A stretch of 64,000 nucleotides of DNA. Origin: Enterobacter vonholyi. Lineage in GTDB: Bacteria > Pseudomonadota > Gammaproteobacteria > Enterobacterales > Enterobacteriaceae. Positions 17,246-27,035 of this stretch are shown piece by piece. The stretch lies in contig NZ_VTUC01000006.1 in assembly GCF_008364555.1 (NCBI RefSeq), positions 496,001 to 560,000 of the forward strand, written 5' to 3'. Made by a program: the position numbers and the translations under genes. Position 1 is the first letter of the stretch. Each line of letters starts with the position of its first letter. The notes below the pieces were generated by a model, which had not been told where the DNA came from, did not search any database, and was given only the letters and a program-made list of their open reading frames with translations.

Positions 17246-18624
17246 CCAGAGGGCTTGCGGGATTACTCCTTGCAGGCGCGATCGTCTTTGCGCTGTTTGC
17301 CCATCAGGGCGCAGGCTGGCGCTGGCTCATCAGTGGCGGCTGGCACTCGAGCGCGCGTATTGCCGCCCTGACGCCGGAAGAGCGGACGTGGGCGGCGATC
17401 GCCTGGCGCTATTTCGTCAATAATACCCAGCCGCAAACCGGGCTGGTCAACGGCAGCGACAAACAGCCCCGCGTCACGCTCTGGCAAATGGGCGACACGC
17501 TTATCGCCCTGCTGGCGGCCAAAGAGCTGGGGCTGATTGACGACGCCGAATATGACGCTCGCCTGACGCGGCTGATGGGCACCCTTAACCGCCTGATGCT
17601 GACCGAGGCCCGGACGCCGGGTCGACTCTATTCCAGCCAGACGGCGACGCCGATCGACTTTAGCGGCAAGCCCGTTAAAAATGGCTGGTCCGCACGCGAT
17701 ATGGCGCGTCTGATGCTCGCCCTGCGCCTCACCGCTGAGCGGGAACCGCAGTACAGCGAATACCTGGATAAAATCATCCTGCGCTGGAATTTCTGTCCGG
17801 TCATCGATCGTGAAGGCGAACTGTGGTCCTCTTCCCTGCAAAACGGCCAGCCGGTGGTGCGCGAGGAGCTGCGCCTGGGCGAGAGCGAATATGCCGCAAC
17901 GGCGTTTCAGCTGTGGGGGTTTTCCCCGGAGAAAGCGTTTACGCCCCCGGCGCACCACGTCATCATCGCCCAGCGGCGTCTGGCCGTCGATGCCAGGGAT
18001 CCGCGCACCACGTGGCAGCCCTCTGTGATTTCCACCCTTCCCTATATGCTGCCGGGCCTGGAGTTTGGCTGGGAGCCCGAAGGCGTTGCGGCCGCTCGGC
18101 AAAAGCACCTGCGCAAGCAGGCCGAAAACGTCTGGCTGAGCCAGAAGAGCCGCTGGGAGACCGATAAGATCCTGACGGCCAGGGCAGATTTCTCGCTTCC
18201 GCAGGCGCCCTGGCATATCCAGGATACGGTCTGGGGAAATGGCTATGCCTGGAACTCTGTCGGTGACGATGGTCGGGACTACACCCGTTTCGCGCAGGTA
18301 TCGACCAAAGCGGTCTTTGCCCTGTGGGCCCTGTGGGACACCCCTTACACCGACGTGCTGATGGCGGTGACAAAGCATCTTAACGATCCGCAAAAAGGCT
18401 GGTACGAAGGCCGCCAGGAAGCCACGGGCGATACTAACGCTGCGCTCACCCTCTCCACCAATGCCACGGTGCTGGAAGCCCTGTTCTTCAAACACAACGC
18501 GGGCCCCCTGTTTGACGCCCGCCGGGCCAAAAAAGAGAGCTACTTTACGCGCCGTGTGGCAGATGAATATACGCCCGTCGGGCACTGTCTACCGGGCGAA
18601 AACGCCGTAAGGAGGACGCCGTGA
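17230..18624 (+). CDS. DUF3131 protein C, membrane-anchored
   Basis: A 464-residue paralogue of protein B with an uncleaved N-terminal anchor (about 5-25). The block order is the same: WRYFVNNTQPQTGLVNGSD, LWQMGDTLIALLAAKELGLI, ESEYAATAFQLWGF, DTVWGNGYAWN and KGWYEGRQEATGDTN. The tail of B is absent. It overlaps B by 16 nt and its stop overlaps the GTG of the globin-like gene (GTGA). Proteins B and C look like a tandem duplication, with A an older copy. They may process, bind or export the product of the glycosyltransferase. Confidence 0.72.
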   Translation: MLKTLARGLAGLLLAGAIVFALFAHQGAGWRWLISGGWHSSARIAALTPEERTWAAIAWRYFVNNTQPQTGLVNGSDKQPRVTLWQMGDTLIALLAAKELGLIDDAEYDARLTRLMGTLNRLMLTEARTPGRLYSSQTATPIDFSGKPVKNGWSARDMARLMLALRLTAEREPQYSEYLDKIILRWNFCPVIDREGELWSSSLQNGQPVVREELRLGESEYAATAFQLWGFSPEKAFTPPAHHVIIAQRRLAVDARDPRTTWQPSVISTLPYMLPGLEFGWEPEGVAAARQKHLRKQAENVWLSQKSRWETDKILTARADFSLPQAPWHIQDTVWGNGYAWNSVGDDGRDYTRFAQVSTKAVFALWALWDTPYTDVLMAVTKHLNDPQKGWYEGRQEATGDTNAALTLSTNATVLEALFFKHNAGPLFDARRAKKESYFTRRVADEYTPVGHCLPGENAVRRTP

Positions 18625-19046
18625 AATTTTACCGCGATCTGTTTGAATCCAGCCTGAACCGCGTCTTTCCGGATAATGATAAAACGGCGTTTTTTCAGAC
18701 GTTTTATGACGCCTTCGTCCATATGTCACCCGAGACGGAGCAGCATTTTTCTCGCCTGCCGGATAGCGAGGGTCAGCAGACTCTGTTTAAGAGTTTCTTC
18801 GCCATGCTTGCGGTAGACGGCGCGTTAATCGTGCCTGATTTTCTCGAGCGCCTGGCGCGGGAGCAAAGCGACGACGGTCTCCACCTCCCCCCGCGTTTTT
18901 TCGCCCTGTGGCGCGAAGCGATGTTGAACACCGTGAGCCTGCGCGATCCGCAGTGCGACGATGAGATCCTGACGGCCTGGGCCATGGCGATCGCGCCCGG
19001 GCTGGAATACCTGCGCCGGCAGGCAGAACTGCACTACCGCGCGTAG
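18621..19046 (+). CDS. Globin-fold-like protein, probably without haem
   Basis: A 141-residue, largely helical protein. The pattern [20 protein letters not shown] resembles helix A-B of bacterial globins, and [17 protein letters not shown] followed by [19 protein letters not shown] resembles helices G-H (compare the DDILDAWGKAYG type of end in Vitreoscilla haemoglobin, from memory). At the position where the proximal haem histidine should stand, about nine residues before RFFALW, I see Ser/Gln rather than His. Non-haem globin domains occur in RsbR-type stressosome proteins, which feed partner switches, so a sensory role is possible. The GTG start overlaps the DUF3131-C stop, and the kinase gene begins 10 nt downstream. 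Confidence 0.5.
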   Translation: MKFYRDLFESSLNRVFPDNDKTAFFQTFYDAFVHMSPETEQHFSRLPDSEGQQTLFKSFFAMLAVDGALIVPDFLERLAREQSDDGLHLPPRFFALWREAMLNTVSLRDPQCDDEILTAWAMAIAPGLEYLRRQAELHYRA

Positions 19047-19056
19047 GAGGATCACG

Positions 19057-21723
19057 ATGAGCGCATTCACGAACGATCTTAACGCGCTGCCGGCCGCCGT
19101 CATGATTTATGACTCCGAGGAACGCCTGCAGGCCTGGAATCACAACGTGGCCCTTTTTTATCCGGTCATTACCCCGTGGCTGAAGGCGGGCACAACGCTG
19201 GAGTCGCTGGCGGAACGCTTTATCGACGCCGTTTACAACGTCGACCCCGGCCTGCGTCAGACGCTGCGCGAGTCGATCGTGCGCAACTGTCGGCAGGATA
19301 AACACTGCGAAGTGCGGCAGGCGGGCCAGCGGCGCATCTTCGTCCAGCATCAGCGGCTTGCGGACGGCGGCATTGTCAGCCTGCACAGCGATATTACCGA
19401 GCTGGATGAAGCACAGCGGGCGCGGCACCAGCTGCATGACGATTTTCTGCTGACGGCGGAATCCATCCATATCGGGATCTGGGACTGGCAGGTTTCCGGC
19501 GACACGCTCCAGGTGAACGACACCCTGCTTGCCATGCTGGGCCAGTCGCGCACCCAGTGGCGATATCCGGTGCGTTTTTTACTTAACCAGGTTCACGAGG
19601 ACGATCGCGCAGCGCTGCGCAAGGCTCTACAGGCTTCGAAGCAGGATCATCGCCCGGTCTTTGAATGTGAAATTCGCGTGCATCACCCTACCGAAGGACT
19701 GCGCTGGATGCTGCTCTCCGGCCAGGTGGTCACGCTCTCTATTGAGGGAAACGCCGAGCGCGTGATTGGCACGCTGCAGGATATTACGCGCCGCAAGGAG
19801 GCTGAAATTCAGGCGTTCGCCTCGGCCATTGAGGCACAAAAAGCCAATGAGGCGAAAAGCGCGTTCCTGGCGAATATGAGCCATGAAATTCGCACCCCCA
19901 TGAACGGCATTATTGGCATGACCCAGCTGTGCCTGGATACGGCGCTCAGCGCCGATCAGCGCGATTACCTGACGCTGGTAATGAGTTCTGCCCAGTCTTT
20001 GCTGCACATCATTAACGATATTCTCGACTTTTCCCGGATTGAAGCCGGAAAAGTGGAGCTGGAGGCGGAGCCCGTCCCGGTCCGCCCCTTTATTCAGTCG
20101 CTTATTCGCCCGCACATGCCGGGAGCCAGCGAAAAAGGCATCGAGCTGCTGGTCGATATTGCGCCCGACGTTCCCGACGTGCTGCTGGTCGACGGCGCGC
20201 GGCTGCGCCAGATCCTGACCAATCTGCTGGGCAACGCGCTGAAGTTTACCCATAAGGGGGAAGTGATCCTGATTGTTGAGCCCGGCGATAGCGCGGATCG
20301 ATGGCGTTTCCGGGTGTGCGACAGCGGCATTGGCATACCGGCAGATAAGCAGAAAGCCATTTTTGAAGCCTTCAGCCAGGCGGATAACTCAACCACGCGC
20401 CGCTATGGCGGTACGGGGCTCGGGCTAACCATCTCTGCGCGACTGGTCGCGGCGATGGGCGGCGAATTAACGGTATCCAGCGAGCCGGGGAAAGGCAGCG
20501 AATTTTCCTTCGCGCTGCCGCTTGCGGCCCAGGCGCCTGGCCCGGAGGAACGCCGGCATAGCCATCGCTTTAACGGGGAGCCCGTGCTGGTGGTTGATGA
20601 TAACGCGACCAACCTGCGGCTATTGGCCGCCATGCTTAGCCAGATGGGGCTGAAACCCACCTGCGTTAATAACGCCAGCGAGGCCATCAACCGGGTTAAA
20701 ACCGGGACGGCATGGCCGCTGATCCTGCTGGACGCGCAGATGCCGGATATGGACGGCGTGTCGCTGGCTCTCGAACTTTCGGTGCTGCCGCAGGTTGCTG
20801 AGAGCCACATCATCATGCTGAGCTCCATGAGCCGACATTTTGATATCAATATGCTGAAGCGGATCGGTATCCAGAACTACCTGCATAAACCTATCGCCCA
20901 GAATGAATTGCATCAGGCGATTGCTGCGGCGTTTGAACGTGCGCCGAAGACGGTGAGTGAAAGCGCGCCCGCGCCCACCGTCGCGCCGGACACAGCCGGG
21001 CTCAGGGTCCTGCTTGCGGAAGATAATCTGGTCAACCAGAAGGTCGCTGCGCGCCTGCTCGAGCGGCTCGGGCACACCTGTCAGATCGTCGATAATGGCG
21101 TCGCGCTGCTGGAACGCTGGCGCGCGGGCGTGTGGGACGTTTTGCTGATCGATCTTCAGATGCCAGAGATGGACGGTGAAACCGCCATTCGCCTGCTGCG
21201 TGAAGAAGAACGCGCCCGCCCCGGCCCGGCTCAGCCCACCGTCGCCATGACGGCACACGCCATGCAGGGGGATAAAGAGCGCTGTCTTCAGATGGGTTTC
21301 GACGGCTACATTGCCAAACCCATCAGCCAGGAGCGTCTCGCTGAAGAGATTGCTCGCGTGCTTCCGCGCCACGATGCCCCTTCCGACTTCCCGGATGAAG
21401 CACGCCTGCTGAAGCAGTGCGCTGACGACCCTGCGCTGGTTCAGGAGCTGCTGGCCCTGTTTGGCGAAGGGCTGGAGGAGGCCATGAAGGCCATCACCCG
21501 GGCTATCGACAGCGACGATCGTGAAGCGCTGCGCCGCGCGGCCCACAAGCTGCGAGGAGAAGCCGTCACCCTGGACTTCAGCACGCTCGCACAGCAACTA
21601 CAGGTGCTGGAGAGCGAGGCGCACACGCTGGAGGGGCAACAGCTTGCGACGCTAAACCAGCAGCTTCAGAAGGAATCGCTGCGCCTGATGGCGTGGCTCA
21701 ACGCGCGCGGGGTAAACGCATGA
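19057..21723 (+). CDS. Hybrid sensor histidine kinase (PAS-HisKA-HATPase-REC-REC-HPt)
   Basis: An 888-residue cytoplasmic-looking hybrid kinase with no membrane segment. PAS-like regions occupy about 1-250 (second one with [20 protein letters not shown]). Next come HisKA with H276 in [15 protein letters not shown], HATPase motifs ([28 protein letters not shown]), a first receiver (D559, [11 protein letters not shown]), a second receiver (D699, [11 protein letters not shown]) and an HPt domain (H830 in AAHKLRGEA). It starts after AGGAGG. The terminal HPt makes it a phosphorelay able to feed a separate receiver, and the REC-PP2C protein of the divergent operon is the natural candidate. The ligand is unknown. 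Confidence 0.9.
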   Translation: MSAFTNDLNALPAAVMIYDSEERLQAWNHNVALFYPVITPWLKAGTTLESLAERFIDAVYNVDPGLRQTLRESIVRNCRQDKHCEVRQAGQRRIFVQHQRLADGGIVSLHSDITELDEAQRARHQLHDDFLLTAESIHIGIWDWQVSGDTLQVNDTLLAMLGQSRTQWRYPVRFLLNQVHEDDRAALRKALQASKQDHRPVFECEIRVHHPTEGLRWMLLSGQVVTLSIEGNAERVIGTLQDITRRKEAEIQAFASAIEAQKANEAKSAFLANMSHEIRTPMNGIIGMTQLCLDTALSADQRDYLTLVMSSAQSLLHIINDILDFSRIEAGKVELEAEPVPVRPFIQSLIRPHMPGASEKGIELLVDIAPDVPDVLLVDGARLRQILTNLLGNALKFTHKGEVILIVEPGDSADRWRFRVCDSGIGIPADKQKAIFEAFSQADNSTTRRYGGTGLGLTISARLVAAMGGELTVSSEPGKGSEFSFALPLAAQAPGPEERRHSHRFNGEPVLVVDDNATNLRLLAAMLSQMGLKPTCVNNASEAINRVKTGTAWPLILLDAQMPDMDGVSLALELSVLPQVAESHIIMLSSMSRHFDINMLKRIGIQNYLHKPIAQNELHQAIAAAFERAPKTVSESAPAPTVAPDTAGLRVLLAEDNLVNQKVAARLLERLGHTCQIVDNGVALLERWRAGVWDVLLIDLQMPEMDGETAIRLLREEERARPGPAQPTVAMTAHAMQGDKERCLQMGFDGYIAKPISQERLAEEIARVLPRHDAPSDFPDEARLLKQCADDPALVQELLALFGEGLEEAMKAITRAIDSDDREALRRAAHKLRGEAVTLDFSTLAQQLQVLESEAHTLEGQQLATLNQQLQKESLRLMAWLNARGVNA

Positions 21724-23894
21724 ACGCTCGCAACTGCGCGCTGCTCTTTGCCCTGTTGACCACCCACACTGTGGCTAACTCTGCACCGGTCAGCTGGTCT
21801 CTTGCTGGAGAATGGCAGGTTCAGGACGCCAATAATAGCGCGCATCCTGCTGCATCAGGCTGGCGCCCGCTTCACGTCCCCGCCAACTGGTACAGCGCCG
21901 GATACGATCATCAGGGCGCGCTGTGGTACAAGCACGCCTTTTCCCTGCCCGTGCAGCCGCCCGACGTAATGAGCACCCTGGTTTTTGACGGCGTCGATTA
22001 CCTGGCCGAGGTCACCCTGAACGGCCAGCAGCTCGGCCAACATGAGGGCTATTTTCAGCGCTTTTCGCTGGATGCCAGCCAGGCGTTACAACGTCACAAC
22101 CGACTGGTGGTCAGGGTGGACAGCCCTTACGAAGATCCCAATAAGGTCTGGCCGCTGCATAAAACGCTCATGAAAGGGATCCTTAACCAGCATGACACGC
22201 GTCCCGGCGGGGCCTGGTCGCCGCAAGGACAGGACGCCAACTCGGGCGGCATCTGGGCACCGGTGAGGCTGCATCTTAGCCGGGGCGCTACCCTGGATGA
22301 GACCATCCTGCGACCAGACTGGTCACAGGGGCTGACGCACCCCGCGCTGAAAGCAGATATTCGCTATCGGGCGCTCGGCCAGGGCCCAGCGACCGTGCGG
22401 CTCACCGCCACGCCCGCCAATTTCAGCGGCAATCGCTTCCAGGCTGACTTTCCGGTTACCCTCGAAAGCGGCGCCCATTCCGTGCAGGTGACGCTGCCTA
22501 TGCCGAAGGCAAAACTGTGGTGGCCCGTCGGTACCGGAAAACCCCACCTGTATACCATTCGCGTGGCATTGCGGGATGAAAACGGCCTGATGGATACGGC
22601 GGTCACCCGCACCGGGCTGCGCAAGATCGTCGAGCAGCCCGACAATAAGGGCTGGCTCATTAACGACAAACGCCTTTTCATTAAGGGCAGCAATTACATC
22701 GGCTCCCCCTGGCTCAGCACCATGACGCGAGAAAAATACCGTCGCGATCTTCGTCTGGTGGAAGCCATGAACGCCAATGCCATACGCGTGCACGGACACG
22801 TTGCCGGACGTGCGTTGTATGACGTGGCCGATGAGATGGGCATGATGATCTGGCAGGATGTTCCGCTGCAGTGGGGCTACAACAACAGTGCGGCTTTCAC
22901 GGAAAATGCGGTTCGACAGACGCGGGAGATGATCGAACAGTTCGGTAATTCCCCCGCCATTATCGTCTGGGGCGGGCATAACGAACCGCCGTGGAACTCG
23001 CCCTGGATGGAAAAACGCTTCCCGGACTGGAATAAAAACCTCAACCGCGAACTCACGCAAAAGGTAGCGGATACGCTTTCCGAAGATACTTCGCGCATCG
23101 TGCATCGCTTTTCCGCCGTTGAGGAGCATTACTGGGCGGGCTGGTACTTTGGTACCGTACGCGACCTGCTTGCTCCGGCCAAAACGGGGATCATCACCGA
23201 GTTCGGCGCGCAGGCGCTTCCCCGCCTGTCAACGCTAAAAACCATCATCCCGGCGGCGTCGCTCTGGCCAAAAACGACCGCCGCTGACGATCCCGGCTGG
23301 ACCGTCTGGAAATACCATAATTTTCAGCCCTTCCAGACCTTTAAGTTTGCCGGTATTCCGCGCGGGAAGAACATTCAGGCGATGATCCGCAATACTCAGG
23401 CGTACCAGTCTCAGCTGGTGGCCACGGCGGCAGAGAGCTACCGTCGACAGCGATACCAGCCGGTGACGGCCCTGTTCCACTTCATGTTTGTAGAAACCTG
23501 GCCCTCCATCAACTGGGGCGTGGTGGACTACCTGCGTAAGCCTAAAGCCGGGTTTTACGCCTTAAAACGCGCCTACCAGCCTGTTTTGCCGTCCATTGAA
23601 CCGGTGACGGCGCAGTGGCAATCCGGGGCGGCGGGGAGCGTGCGTCTGTGGGCCATCAACGACACCTGGAAACCGTGCCGCGAATGCCGCCTGAGCTGGC
23701 GCATCACGCAGCGCGACAAGGTGCTGGCAAAAGGCACGACAACGATGACGATCGCAGCAGATTCGGGAGCGATGGTTAAAACGCTTACGGCTACGCCCGA
23801 GGGCCAGGATGACGTGTCGATTCGGTTTACGATTGAAAACAGCGCGGGAAAAATTATCGGTGAAAATCAGCGCACGGAGTCCGTTATAAGATGA
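21720..23894 (+). CDS. Secreted GH2-family glycoside hydrolase
   Basis: A 724-residue protein with a signal peptide ([20 protein letters not shown]) and a GH2 layout: sugar-binding jelly roll (about 30-190), immunoglobulin-like domain (about 200-310) and a catalytic barrel. Acid/base E422 lies in WGGHNEP and the probable nucleophile E494 in ITEFGAQ. It resembles the beta-mannosidase/exo-glycosidase branch of the family; the exact linkage is unknown. The ATG overlaps the hybrid kinase stop (ATGA), making it the last gene of the rightward operon. It may trim or recycle the polymer made by the upstream glycosyltransferase. Confidence 0.82.
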   Translation: MNARNCALLFALLTTHTVANSAPVSWSLAGEWQVQDANNSAHPAASGWRPLHVPANWYSAGYDHQGALWYKHAFSLPVQPPDVMSTLVFDGVDYLAEVTLNGQQLGQHEGYFQRFSLDASQALQRHNRLVVRVDSPYEDPNKVWPLHKTLMKGILNQHDTRPGGAWSPQGQDANSGGIWAPVRLHLSRGATLDETILRPDWSQGLTHPALKADIRYRALGQGPATVRLTATPANFSGNRFQADFPVTLESGAHSVQVTLPMPKAKLWWPVGTGKPHLYTIRVALRDENGLMDTAVTRTGLRKIVEQPDNKGWLINDKRLFIKGSNYIGSPWLSTMTREKYRRDLRLVEAMNANAIRVHGHVAGRALYDVADEMGMMIWQDVPLQWGYNNSAAFTENAVRQTREMIEQFGNSPAIIVWGGHNEPPWNSPWMEKRFPDWNKNLNRELTQKVADTLSEDTSRIVHRFSAVEEHYWAGWYFGTVRDLLAPAKTGIITEFGAQALPRLSTLKTIIPAASLWPKTTAADDPGWTVWKYHNFQPFQTFKFAGIPRGKNIQAMIRNTQAYQSQLVATAAESYRRQRYQPVTALFHFMFVETWPSINWGVVDYLRKPKAGFYALKRAYQPVLPSIEPVTAQWQSGAAGSVRLWAINDTWKPCRECRLSWRITQRDKVLAKGTTTMTIAADSGAMVKTLTATPEGQDDVSIRFTIENSAGKIIGENQRTESVIR

Positions 23895-23897
23895 GCG

Positions 23898-23926
23898 AGG
23901 GGAAAAGGAAAATTGCCGCTTCCCCT
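23898..23926 (+). terminator. Possible hairpin ending the glucan operon
   Basis: AGGGGAA and TTCCCCT pair across a 15-nt loop just after the GH2 stop, followed by GCTTTCTTGT. The T-tract is poor, so this is a weak call. Confidence 0.35.
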
Positions 23927-23988
23927 GCTTTCTTGTACCCTTTCAGCGTTTATCCCAATCACCTAAAAATCGAGACATCCGGACGCCT

Positions 23989-24276
23989 ATGACTGCACAT
24001 ATTTCCAAAGATCCTTTGCATGGCGTAACGCTGGAGATGATGGTCAACGCCCTGGTGGCGAAATATGGCTGGAGCGAATTGGGCGACCGAATCAAAATTA
24101 ACTGTTTCAGAAAAGACCCCAGCGTTAAATCGAGCCTGAAATTTCTGCGCCGTACCCCGTGGGCGCGCGCGGAGGTCGAAGCCCTGTATCTGGACTCTCT
24201 CGATGATGAGGGAAATACAGAGCAGGCGGCGCCCGCATTTAATCCCTGGGCCAACAGCAGGATTATCAAGAGCTAA
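23989..24276 (+). CDS. VF530-family (DUF2132) small DNA-binding protein
   Basis: A 95-residue protein whose core matches the VF530/DUF2132 family: [20 protein letters not shown] then [29 protein letters not shown] and VEALYLDSL. The family prototype from Vibrio fischeri was studied structurally and suggested to bind DNA; its cellular role is unclear. The C-terminal 25 residues are acidic then hydrophobic and variable. The gene is followed after 7 nt by digH on the same strand, so the two may be cotranscribed. Confidence 0.75.
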   Translation: MTAHISKDPLHGVTLEMMVNALVAKYGWSELGDRIKINCFRKDPSVKSSLKFLRRTPWARAEVEALYLDSLDDEGNTEQAAPAFNPWANSRIIKS

Positions 24277-24283
24277 TACGCAA

Positions 24284-25576
24284 ATGACGCGACACGTAAA
24301 ACGGATTGGTGCGCTGGCTGCCTGCGCACTTTTACTTGTAAGCTGCTCCTCAAAACCACCCAAATCACTGGTTACCCCTCTTCCCACCGTCAATAAACCG
24401 ACGCCGCAGGCAAACGAGCCGATGCGCGGGATCTGGCTGGCGACCGTCTCGCGTCTCGACTGGCCGCCGGTGGCCTCGGTGAATGGCCGCAGCGCGGACC
24501 AGCGCATCGCGATGCAAAAGCAGGCGCTGATTGCAAAGCTCGACAACCTTAAGCAGCTCGGCATCAACACGGTATTTTTCCAGGTGAAGCCGGACAGCAC
24601 GGCGCTCTGGTCATCTAAAATTTTACCGTGGTCAGATATGCTGACAGGCAACATCGGTGAGTATCCGGGATACGATCCGCTGCAGTTTATGCTTGATGAA
24701 GCGCACAGGCGCGGCATGAAGGTCCATGCCTGGTTTAACCCCTATCGCGTATCGACCAACACCAAGCCGTCCACCATCGCCGCCCTTAACCGGACGTCAT
24801 ACCAGACGCCGTCCAGCGTTTATGTCCAGCACCCGGAATGGATCCGCATCTCGGGCGACCGCTTTGTGCTCGACCCGGGTATTCCCGACGTGCGGGACTG
24901 GATAACCAAAGTGGTGACCGAAGTGGTGGCGAACTACCCGGTAGACGGCGTGCAGTTTGATGATTACTTCTATGCCGAATCGCCGGGATCCGCGCTCAAT
25001 GACGCGCAGAGCTGGCGGCAGTACGGCCAGGGGTTTGCCTCAAAAGCCGACTGGCGTAGACACAATACGCAGCAGCTGATTGTCCAGGTCTCCCGCGCGA
25101 TCAAGCAGACAAAGCCCAACGTGGAGTTTGGCGTCAGCCCGGCGGGCGTGTGGCGTAACCGCTCCTTTGACCCGGCAGGCTCCGACACCCGCGGCGCCGC
25201 GGCCTATGATGAATCCTACGCCGATACGCGTCAGTGGGTGCAGCAGGGCCTGCTGGACTACATCGCGCCGCAGATTTACTGGCCCTTCTCCCGGGATGCC
25301 GCGCGCTACGACGTGCTGACCAGATGGTGGGCCGACGTCGTCAAGCCGACCCACACTCGCCTGTATATCGGCATTGCGTTCTATAAGGTGGGCGAGCCGT
25401 CGAAAAAAGAGCCGGACTGGACGGTTCAGGGCGGCGTGCCGGAGCTGAAAAAACAGCTCGATCTCAACGATTCGCTGCCCAACGTCAACGGCACCATCCT
25501 GTTCCGGGAAGATTACCTGAACCAGCCGCAGACCCAGCAGGCGGTAAACTATCTCCGTGGACGCTGGGGTAGCTGA
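24284..25576 (+). CDS. digH: DigH (YddW), glycan-cleaving outer-membrane lipoprotein
   Basis: A 430-residue lipoprotein: MTRHVKRIGALAACALLLVS then C, with lipobox LVSC placing Cys21 at the mature end. The body is the DUF187/GHL10 barrel (ANEPMRGIWLATVSRLDWPP, MKVHAWFNPYRVS, VDGVQFDDYFY, FGVSPAGVWRN, APQIYWPF), strongly like E. coli YddW. That protein, now called DigH, cleaves denuded peptidoglycan glycans and acts with Tol-Pal during cell separation. I chose the ATG at 24284 because it places the lipobox correctly; an upstream ATG at 24203 would bury it. A strong terminator follows. Confidence 0.88.
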   Translation: MTRHVKRIGALAACALLLVSCSSKPPKSLVTPLPTVNKPTPQANEPMRGIWLATVSRLDWPPVASVNGRSADQRIAMQKQALIAKLDNLKQLGINTVFFQVKPDSTALWSSKILPWSDMLTGNIGEYPGYDPLQFMLDEAHRRGMKVHAWFNPYRVSTNTKPSTIAALNRTSYQTPSSVYVQHPEWIRISGDRFVLDPGIPDVRDWITKVVTEVVANYPVDGVQFDDYFYAESPGSALNDAQSWRQYGQGFASKADWRRHNTQQLIVQVSRAIKQTKPNVEFGVSPAGVWRNRSFDPAGSDTRGAAAYDESYADTRQWVQQGLLDYIAPQIYWPFSRDAARYDVLTRWWADVVKPTHTRLYIGIAFYKVGEPSKKEPDWTVQGGVPELKKQLDLNDSLPNVNGTILFREDYLNQPQTQQAVNYLRGRWGS

Positions 25577-25582
25577 GTGACC

Positions 25583-25618
25583 ACCAGGCAGAAACGCCCC
25601 GTTTCTGCCTGGTCTTTT
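25583..25618 (+). terminator. Rho-independent terminator of digH
   Basis: ACCAGGCAGAAACG pairs perfectly with CGTTTCTGCCTGGT around a 3-nt loop, followed by CTTTTAC. It lies between the convergent digH and dsbG genes and touches the dsbG stop. Confidence 0.88.
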
Positions 25619-26375
25619 ACGGCTTCGGCCCGAACATCGCCTCAAGCTGCTGGGCATCCGGCATACCCACCACCTGCTGCAGCTCGTTTTCCGCATTCAG
25701 ATAGTAAATGGCCGGCGTGGCGTTTGCGCCCAGGCTGTCCATCAGCGCCTGATGTTTTTGCAGGATCTCAACCGTTTCGCGAGAAGCGTCCCCTTCAGGC
25801 TTGGGCAGTTTTTTGCCGCCGGAAAGCTCGTATTCGCGCCAGGCAGCAACCGGATCTTTCGCGTTCAGTATAGCGGCGGCGTTGCGTCCGCTGTTGGGGT
25901 TGAGGAACGCCACCAGCAGCGTATTGAGCTGCACCTTACCGGCCTTCACCCACGGCTGCGCCTCGGACCAGAACTGCTTGCAGTACGGACAGAACGGATC
26001 GGCAAAGACAAAGACCTTACGCGGGGCGTTATCCGCCCCTTCCTTCAGGGGATGCGCCGCGTTGAGGTTTTTCCACATCTCGCGTCCCATCGGGGCGTAA
26101 ATCTCTTTCTGGAAGTAGCCCTCGCTGAGGTTCTTCCCTTTGTCATCATAAAGATAGCCTGAGATCACGTGCTTGCCGTCCGGCGTGAGAAAGAGCGTCA
26201 CGCCCATATCCTGATACTGCCCGAGCCAGGCTGGCGCTCCGCCCGGCGCATCCAGCTTCTTGATGATTTTGATCTGCTGCTGCTCGCTGAACTGCTTCAC
26301 CACGTCCGGTATGGCTTCAGCCGCCTGTACCAGCCCTGACGTCGCCAGCGCCGAAAGTAACAGTAATTTTTTCAT
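25617..26375 (-). CDS. dsbG: DsbG, periplasmic disulfide isomerase / sulfenic-acid reductase
   Basis: A 252-residue protein with a signal peptide (MKKLLLLSALATSGLVQA), an N-terminal dimerisation domain (about 25-100), a helical linker and a thioredoxin-fold domain with the active site FADPFCPYCKQF and the cis-proline loop NATPAIYYLN (Thr before Pro, as in DsbG). Length agrees with E. coli DsbG (248). DsbG protects single cysteines from sulfenylation and is reduced by DsbD. In E. coli dsbG sits near ahpCF; here it follows scsC on the same strand by 41 nt, so it may take the thiol-reductant electrons delivered by ScsB. Confidence 0.88.
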   Translation of the reverse strand: MKKLLLLSALATSGLVQAAEAIPDVVKQFSEQQQIKIIKKLDAPGGAPAWLGQYQDMGVTLFLTPDGKHVISGYLYDDKGKNLSEGYFQKEIYAPMGREMWKNLNAAHPLKEGADNAPRKVFVFADPFCPYCKQFWSEAQPWVKAGKVQLNTLLVAFLNPNSGRNAAAILNAKDPVAAWREYELSGGKKLPKPEGDASRETVEILQKHQALMDSLGANATPAIYYLNAENELQQVVGMPDAQQLEAMFGPKP

Positions 26376-26416
26376 TTCCCTCTCCGGTTTATCGGGGGCA
26401 TTACGCCCCCTTCAGG

Positions 26417-27028
26417 TTAGCGGTTTTTCAGTGCTTCACTGACCATTTCGTCGAACTGTTCGAACGGCACCCAGCCGGGAAGCAATCCCTCGCCGATAAG
26501 CGTGGCGGGCGTGCCCTGGATCCCCATTTTTTCCGCCACAATGAGGCTTCGCCTGATCGTCAGAAAACTCTCCTCATCCGGCGTCGTCACGCTCACGCCC
26601 GCCCGCTTTTGCGCCTCCTGAATGCTGGCGTCATCGTGGTACCCCTTTTTCGCCATCAGGGTATGGTTCAGCTTCATAAACTGCTCAGGATGCGCACGCC
26701 AGACGGTTAACGCGTCTCGTGCGGCGGTCAGCGAACTTTCCGAGCGGAAAGGTAAAAACTTAAAGACCACCGCCACGTCCGGGTGTTTTTCGACAATCTT
26801 CTCCAGGTACGGATCGAATTTTTTACAGTACGGGCAGTTGTAGTCGGTAAACACCACCAGGGTGAGCTTTGGGTTTTTCGCACCGATGCGCGGGGAGTTC
26901 GGATCGTTAAACAGGAAATCAGCGATCATCTTTTGCGCACGCTGCTCCTGGTCCGGCGTCAGCGGCTGCGCGGCGAATACCTGAAGCGGGGCCAGCAGGA
27001 GCAGCAGCGTAATAAAGAGTTTTTTCAT
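26417..27028 (-). CDS. scsC: ScsC, periplasmic DsbA-like thiol oxidoreductase (copper stress)
   Basis: A 203-residue protein with a signal peptide (MKKLFITLLLLLAPLQVFA) and a DsbA-type thioredoxin fold interrupted by a helical insert. The active site is CPYC in VFTDYNCPYCKKFDPY and the cis-Pro loop is QGTPATLIG. The length fits the monomeric Salmonella ScsC rather than the longer trimeric Proteus form. ScsC is kept reduced by ScsB and protects periplasmic thiols from copper or oxidants. The scsB stop lies 7 nt upstream of its ATG, and dsbG follows. Confidence 0.85.
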   Translation of the reverse strand: MKKLFITLLLLLAPLQVFAAQPLTPDQEQRAQKMIADFLFNDPNSPRIGAKNPKLTLVVFTDYNCPYCKKFDPYLEKIVEKHPDVAVVFKFLPFRSESSLTAARDALTVWRAHPEQFMKLNHTLMAKKGYHDDASIQEAQKRAGVSVTTPDEESFLTIRRSLIVAEKMGIQGTPATLIGEGLLPGWVPFEQFDEMVSEALKNR

Positions 27029-27035
27029 GACACAG

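Noticed and set aside
17263-18585. 440-codon open frame on the minus strand opposite DUF3131 protein C
   Set aside because: It mirrors a well-supported coding gene, has no domain, no ribosome site and a composition typical of the antisense frame of GC-rich genes. The same applies to the long antisense frames at 16040-17041, 12730-13809 and 20620-21597.
18560-18605. GC-rich hairpin near the end of DUF3131 protein C as a terminator
   Set aside because: It lies within coding sequence, has no T-run, and the next gene overlaps by 4 nt.
25617-26375. Considered as ScsD
   Set aside because: ScsD is a shorter, membrane-anchored TlpA-like thioredoxin; this protein has the DsbG dimerisation domain, length and Thr-cis-Pro loop.
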